Of a stretch of DNA of 7,947 nucleotides, positions 6,801-7,947 are shown one piece after another. Under the pieces are notes generated by a model that saw only the letters and a list, made by a program, of their open reading frames with translations, had not been told where the DNA came from and ran no database searches. Source of the stretch: Pseudomonadota bacterium. Its GTDB lineage: Bacteria > Myxococcota_A > Polyangia > Polyangiales > Polyangiaceae. The DNA lies in contig JAEYOT010000161.1 of the NCBI GenBank assembly GCA_023411445.1, positions 1 through 7,947 on the forward strand, read 5' to 3'. A program made the translations under genes and the position numbers. Each line of letters starts with the position of its first letter. Positions within the stretch are counted from its first letter, which is position 1.

Positions 6801-7947
6801 CGCAAGGCATCTCCGGTGACCTGCCGATCTTGCTGCTTCGCATCGATCACCCGGAGTTTGGCGAGCTTTGTAGCGAGCTGCTCTTGGCCCAAGAGTTTTG
6901 GCGGCTGAACGGCGTCTCGTGCGATCTGGTGCTGCTGAACGAGGAGCCCGAAGGCTACCTGACGCCGCTACAAGACGCGCTCCAGGACTTGATCCGCGCG
7001 AGCCCCGCGCAGGGGCACGAGAACCAGTCCGGCGGCGTGTTTTTGCGGCGCGCCGCCCAGCTCTCGCCGGAGGAGCGACAGCTGCTTTTGCGCGCGTCGC
7101 GCGTGGTGCTGCGCGCCTCGGCCGGCTCGCTGTCTCAGCAGCTGCGCAAGGCAGCCGCCGCCGGCAACCATCCGCCCAAGCTGGTCGCCACCGCGGCGCG
7201 GACAGCGACGCGGGCGGTGTCGCCGCCGCCGCTGCGCGACCTGCGCTGCTACAACGGGCTCGGCGGCTTCAGCCATGATGGTCGTGAGTACGTGCTCACG
7301 GTCAAGCCCGGTCAGCGCACGCCCGCGCCGTGGTGCAACGTGCTCTCCAATCCCCACTTCGGCAGCGTAGTGTCGGAGGCGGGCTTGGGCTTTACGTGGT
7401 GCGGCAACAGCCAGCGTGAGCGCCTCAGCCCGTGGAGCAACGACGCCGTCGGCGACACCAGCGGCGAGCTCATCTACGTCCGCGATCAGGAGGACGGCCG
7501 CGCCTGGTCGGCCACGCCGGCGCCGGCCAGCCTCGCCGTCGAGTTCACGGTGCGGCACGGACAGGGCTACACCATCTACGCGCACCAGCAAGCCGAGATC
7601 GAGCACGAGCTCACGGCCTGGGTGAGCCCGAGCGATCCGGTCAAGCTGCTCCGCTTGCGGCTCCGCAACGCCGGCTCGCGTCCGCGCAAGCTGGCGGTGT
7701 ACGGCGTGGTGGAATGGGTGCTCGGAGCCTCGCGCGAGGCCACGCGCACGCAGGTTTGCACGAGCTGGCACGCGGAGCAGCGCGCGCTCTTGGCGCAAAA
7801 CCCGTTCAGCGGCACGCCGGACGCGCGCGCGTTCCTCAGCGTGAGCACGCCCGTCGCCAGCGTGAGCGGGGACCGTGACGAGGTGTTCGGGCGCGGGGGC
7901 AGCCTGGAGCGGCCGGTGGCGCTGGAGCGCACGGCGCTGTCCGGCGC
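860..7947 (+). CDS. ndvB: Cyclic beta-1,2-glucan synthase, NdvB/ChvB family (3' truncated by window edge)
   Basis: This inner-membrane enzyme polymerises glucose from UDP-glucose into beta-1,2-glucan, limits its length and closes it into a ring for the periplasm. The frame is open for 2362 codons; family members are roughly 2800-2900 residues, so some 450-500 are missing. Domains in order: a soluble N-terminus (about 1-412); membrane segments near 416-440 and 449-480; GT84 transferase with TDF (D538), the DSD metal site (D636, D638), SHDLFEG (D750, E753) and RQHRW (781-785); more membrane segments near 829-875 and 955-1000; the family signature DNWLPPDNYQEDP (from 1035) and HRTSPTNIG (from 1053); a variable helical linker; the glycoamylase-like cyclisation domain, about 1359-1613 (GH189), with WGISE (E1480), E1510, YGFYE (E1550) and HHQGMS (from 1574); then GH94-type beta-sandwich regions, about 1618-1860 and from about 2128, with NGLGGF, TPAPW (W2158) and PWSND (W2192). 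The GH94 catalytic barrel should follow outside the window. ATG 860 is the first start after the in-frame TGA at 827-829. No frameshift or missing motif was seen. Confidence 0.96.
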   Translation, partial: MQRLSEPHGDSLRAVCPGLSNVTAWDAVSALRGELYASEHLAAHAMEIARAHGEPSRRSTPGPLRKRFAEARGQIRAAYEILSRDAQSKRDPSPAEEWLLDNSHVVDEQIREIQEDLPWGYLVELPRIVSGTMRGYPRVYGLCLDYLRHTDARVDLASLADYVRAYQSVSRLTIGELWAVPIMLRLGLTLLVGALAVSEARAKDRELGDQWADRLIVEGQTPARLELALMEVERLGEQITAGFLVQLLKRLREHDHPLARVMDWIHARCSAMGTTADELTRREHLRQAADQVSVGNSITSMRAIAALDWTRFFELVSDVDAELRRDPSGAYPEMDKASRDRCRHAVEQLARRSRVDECGIAERAIELARAAAERDESTLAERHIGYYLLDSGRARLEREIGYRPKLSERLLRPVLAYPSVFYLFGLLALTGLFTWLSLEPLQSAFGDRWIVLGLLLLVALPASELALSLVSTLVVFLLPPRLLPKLAFERGIPEQHRTLVVVPTLLESKAAIAQLLEDLEVRSLANPEPNLYFALVTDFVDAQAAEADGDQELLDAARRGIAELNERYGAGEARYFLLHRRRLHNPVEGRYMGWERKRGKLEELNRLLRGADDTSFIVNTAPSALLRSIKYVITLDSDTELPREVARKLVGAMAHPQNRPVLDPTRQRVVRGYGIIQPRVGTLPLSSRRSRFARVFAGPPGIDPYTTAVSDVYQDLFGEGSFVGKGIYDVDAFQAALHGRVPDNRLLSHDLFEGNFARAALATDIEVLDEQPATYEVVASRQHRWLRGDWQLLPWLMPRVPVRGGGSRVSDLRALDYWKLLDNLRRSLVPPALVALLALSWFTSERLAAWALILLAAVFLGPLVVRQVFGLVRVTADKPAMQLGALGGELSKNAQQLALGVVLLFDQALLSLDGILRTLYRMFVSRRHMLEWTTMSQAARRHRKGGLRVSRRFAGSAWLAGLGLVAVIALSPSALPFAAPLLGLWLLAPAFVSWLGRPLLEPAPDEHLSEAGRRRFRLIARKTWRFFDTFVTAKDNWLPPDNYQEDPRGVVAHRTSPTNIGLYLLSVVSARDLGFITAREALQRLEQTLTTLSIMERRNGHVLNWYDTTNLQPLEPQYVSTVDSGNLAAYLWTLREASLELGRAPLLDAPILEAARDALELAGAALLQEQAASRIRLGLPGELSDLSERLSSASGELSSGTLPALTTFARLNEALEQLTRASWVERAGGDVRYWVEQAARVVATARAQASELAPCLEWIASAPPLLEQGEAHDLYHDMLARLGRASSPQQLAAAASVCLAELPGLEQRLSERTGSEAFACVSFLKELGARLLSTHAACEALLQRAAEVAEDAVELANGMDFRFLFDTERSLFAIGYNVSSARLDGSHYDLLASEARLASLVAISKGDAPLDHWWKLARPRTRTGAGKVLLSWSGSMFEYLMPLLVTGAQRDTLLWETCSSAVGRQRAYASERGTPWGISEAAYNVMDLGMTYQYRAFGVPGLGLKSGLAEDHVVAPYATVLSALLRPDWALENVEALQKEGLDGQYGFYESVDYTPAHVPPKKRSVVVKAYFAHHQGMSLVALCNLLCNWPMQRRFFADARVKASGLLLEERVPQASAVIPVRAEQAATPLLGEPELRLTDHVGLGHTGVQRLHLLGHGELSSIVSASGTGVITWKGLDVTRFREDAVFDSSGTFLYVRDLSAGRLWSAGQAPTAAVPDYYDASFSIDRVELKRRDGAIETVMEVVVSPEHPAEVRRLTLTNHGPRACELDVTAYAEPVLAPRGADVAHRAFSSMFLETELLPERGAILVRRRPRSAHEAETWLVQVLTPDGEGFGPAELDSSRVNFLGRGGTLQHPLALRENKRLAGSAGCVLDPGLSLRRAVKLEPGQRARLVLTTALASSREAALELLDLVNTPHTSARAFELAWADARVELKHLGITAARSHRFQRLLSCLIYAPAALRDTTEAVQPLTRGRHALWAQGISGDLPILLLRIDHPEFGELCSELLLAQEFWRLNGVSCDLVLLNEEPEGYLTPLQDALQDLIRASPAQGHENQSGGVFLRRAAQLSPEERQLLLRASRVVLRASAGSLSQQLRKAAAAGNHPPKLVATAARTATRAVSPPPLRDLRCYNGLGGFSHDGREYVLTVKPGQRTPAPWCNVLSNPHFGSVVSEAGLGFTWCGNSQRERLSPWSNDAVGDTSGELIYVRDQEDGRAWSATPAPASLAVEFTVRHGQGYTIYAHQQAEIEHELTAWVSPSDPVKLLRLRLRNAGSRPRKLAVYGVVEWVLGASREATRTQVCTSWHAEQRALLAQNPFSGTPDARAFLSVSTPVASVSGDRDEVFGRGGSLERPVALERTALSG

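Noticed and set aside
6968..7798. Minus-strand open frame of 276 codons opposite the GH94 region
   Set aside because: Low-information Arg/Ala/His-rich translation with no motif, opposite conserved NGLGGF and PWSND segments on the plus strand.

Overview
The window is high-GC DNA (about 60-77% in the 60-base blocks I counted). It looks like a Gram-negative chromosome, possibly Myxococcota or another deltaproteobacteria-like lineage. That placement is weak: it rests on the GC content, a strong sigma-54 promoter match and a periplasmic-glucan synthase. All supported genes lie on the plus strand.

Layout: (1) 2-373 is the C-terminal end of a GGDEF diguanylate cyclase, cut by the left edge, with an intact GGEEF active site and an RxxD inhibitory site. 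(2) 374-590 is a non-coding spacer. In order it holds a small direct repeat, a loose inverted repeat, a weak terminator-like hairpin, a near-consensus sigma-54 (-24/-12) promoter at 486-502, a GC-rich leader hairpin and a ribosome binding site. (3) 591-854 is an 87-residue protein with a four-cysteine zinc-ribbon-like motif, resembling the N-terminal zinc finger of phage and plasmid primases. (4) 860 to the right edge is one uninterrupted reading frame of 2362 codons without a stop. It encodes a cyclic beta-1,2-glucan synthase (NdvB/ChvB/Cgs family). The window covers the cytosolic N-terminus, the GT84 glycosyltransferase with its membrane segments, the cyclisation (glycoamylase-like, GH189) domain and most of the non-catalytic beta-sandwich parts of the GH94 region. 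The GH94 catalytic barrel should lie beyond the right edge.

How it may work together (inference): the diguanylate cyclase ends before a new transcription unit. That unit is probably started by sigma-54 RNA polymerase and an unidentified enhancer-binding protein. It would transcribe the zinc-ribbon gene and the glucan synthase together; only 5 bases separate the two, so their translation may be coupled. The synthase would polymerise UDP-glucose at the inner membrane, control chain length and cyclise the product into periplasmic cyclic beta-1,2-glucan, used in osmo-adaptation and host interaction in known systems. The least familiar element is the pairing of a sigma-54 promoter and a primase-like zinc-ribbon miniprotein with a cyclic glucan synthase. 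I see no RNA genes, CRISPR arrays, insertion sequences or credible minus-strand genes.
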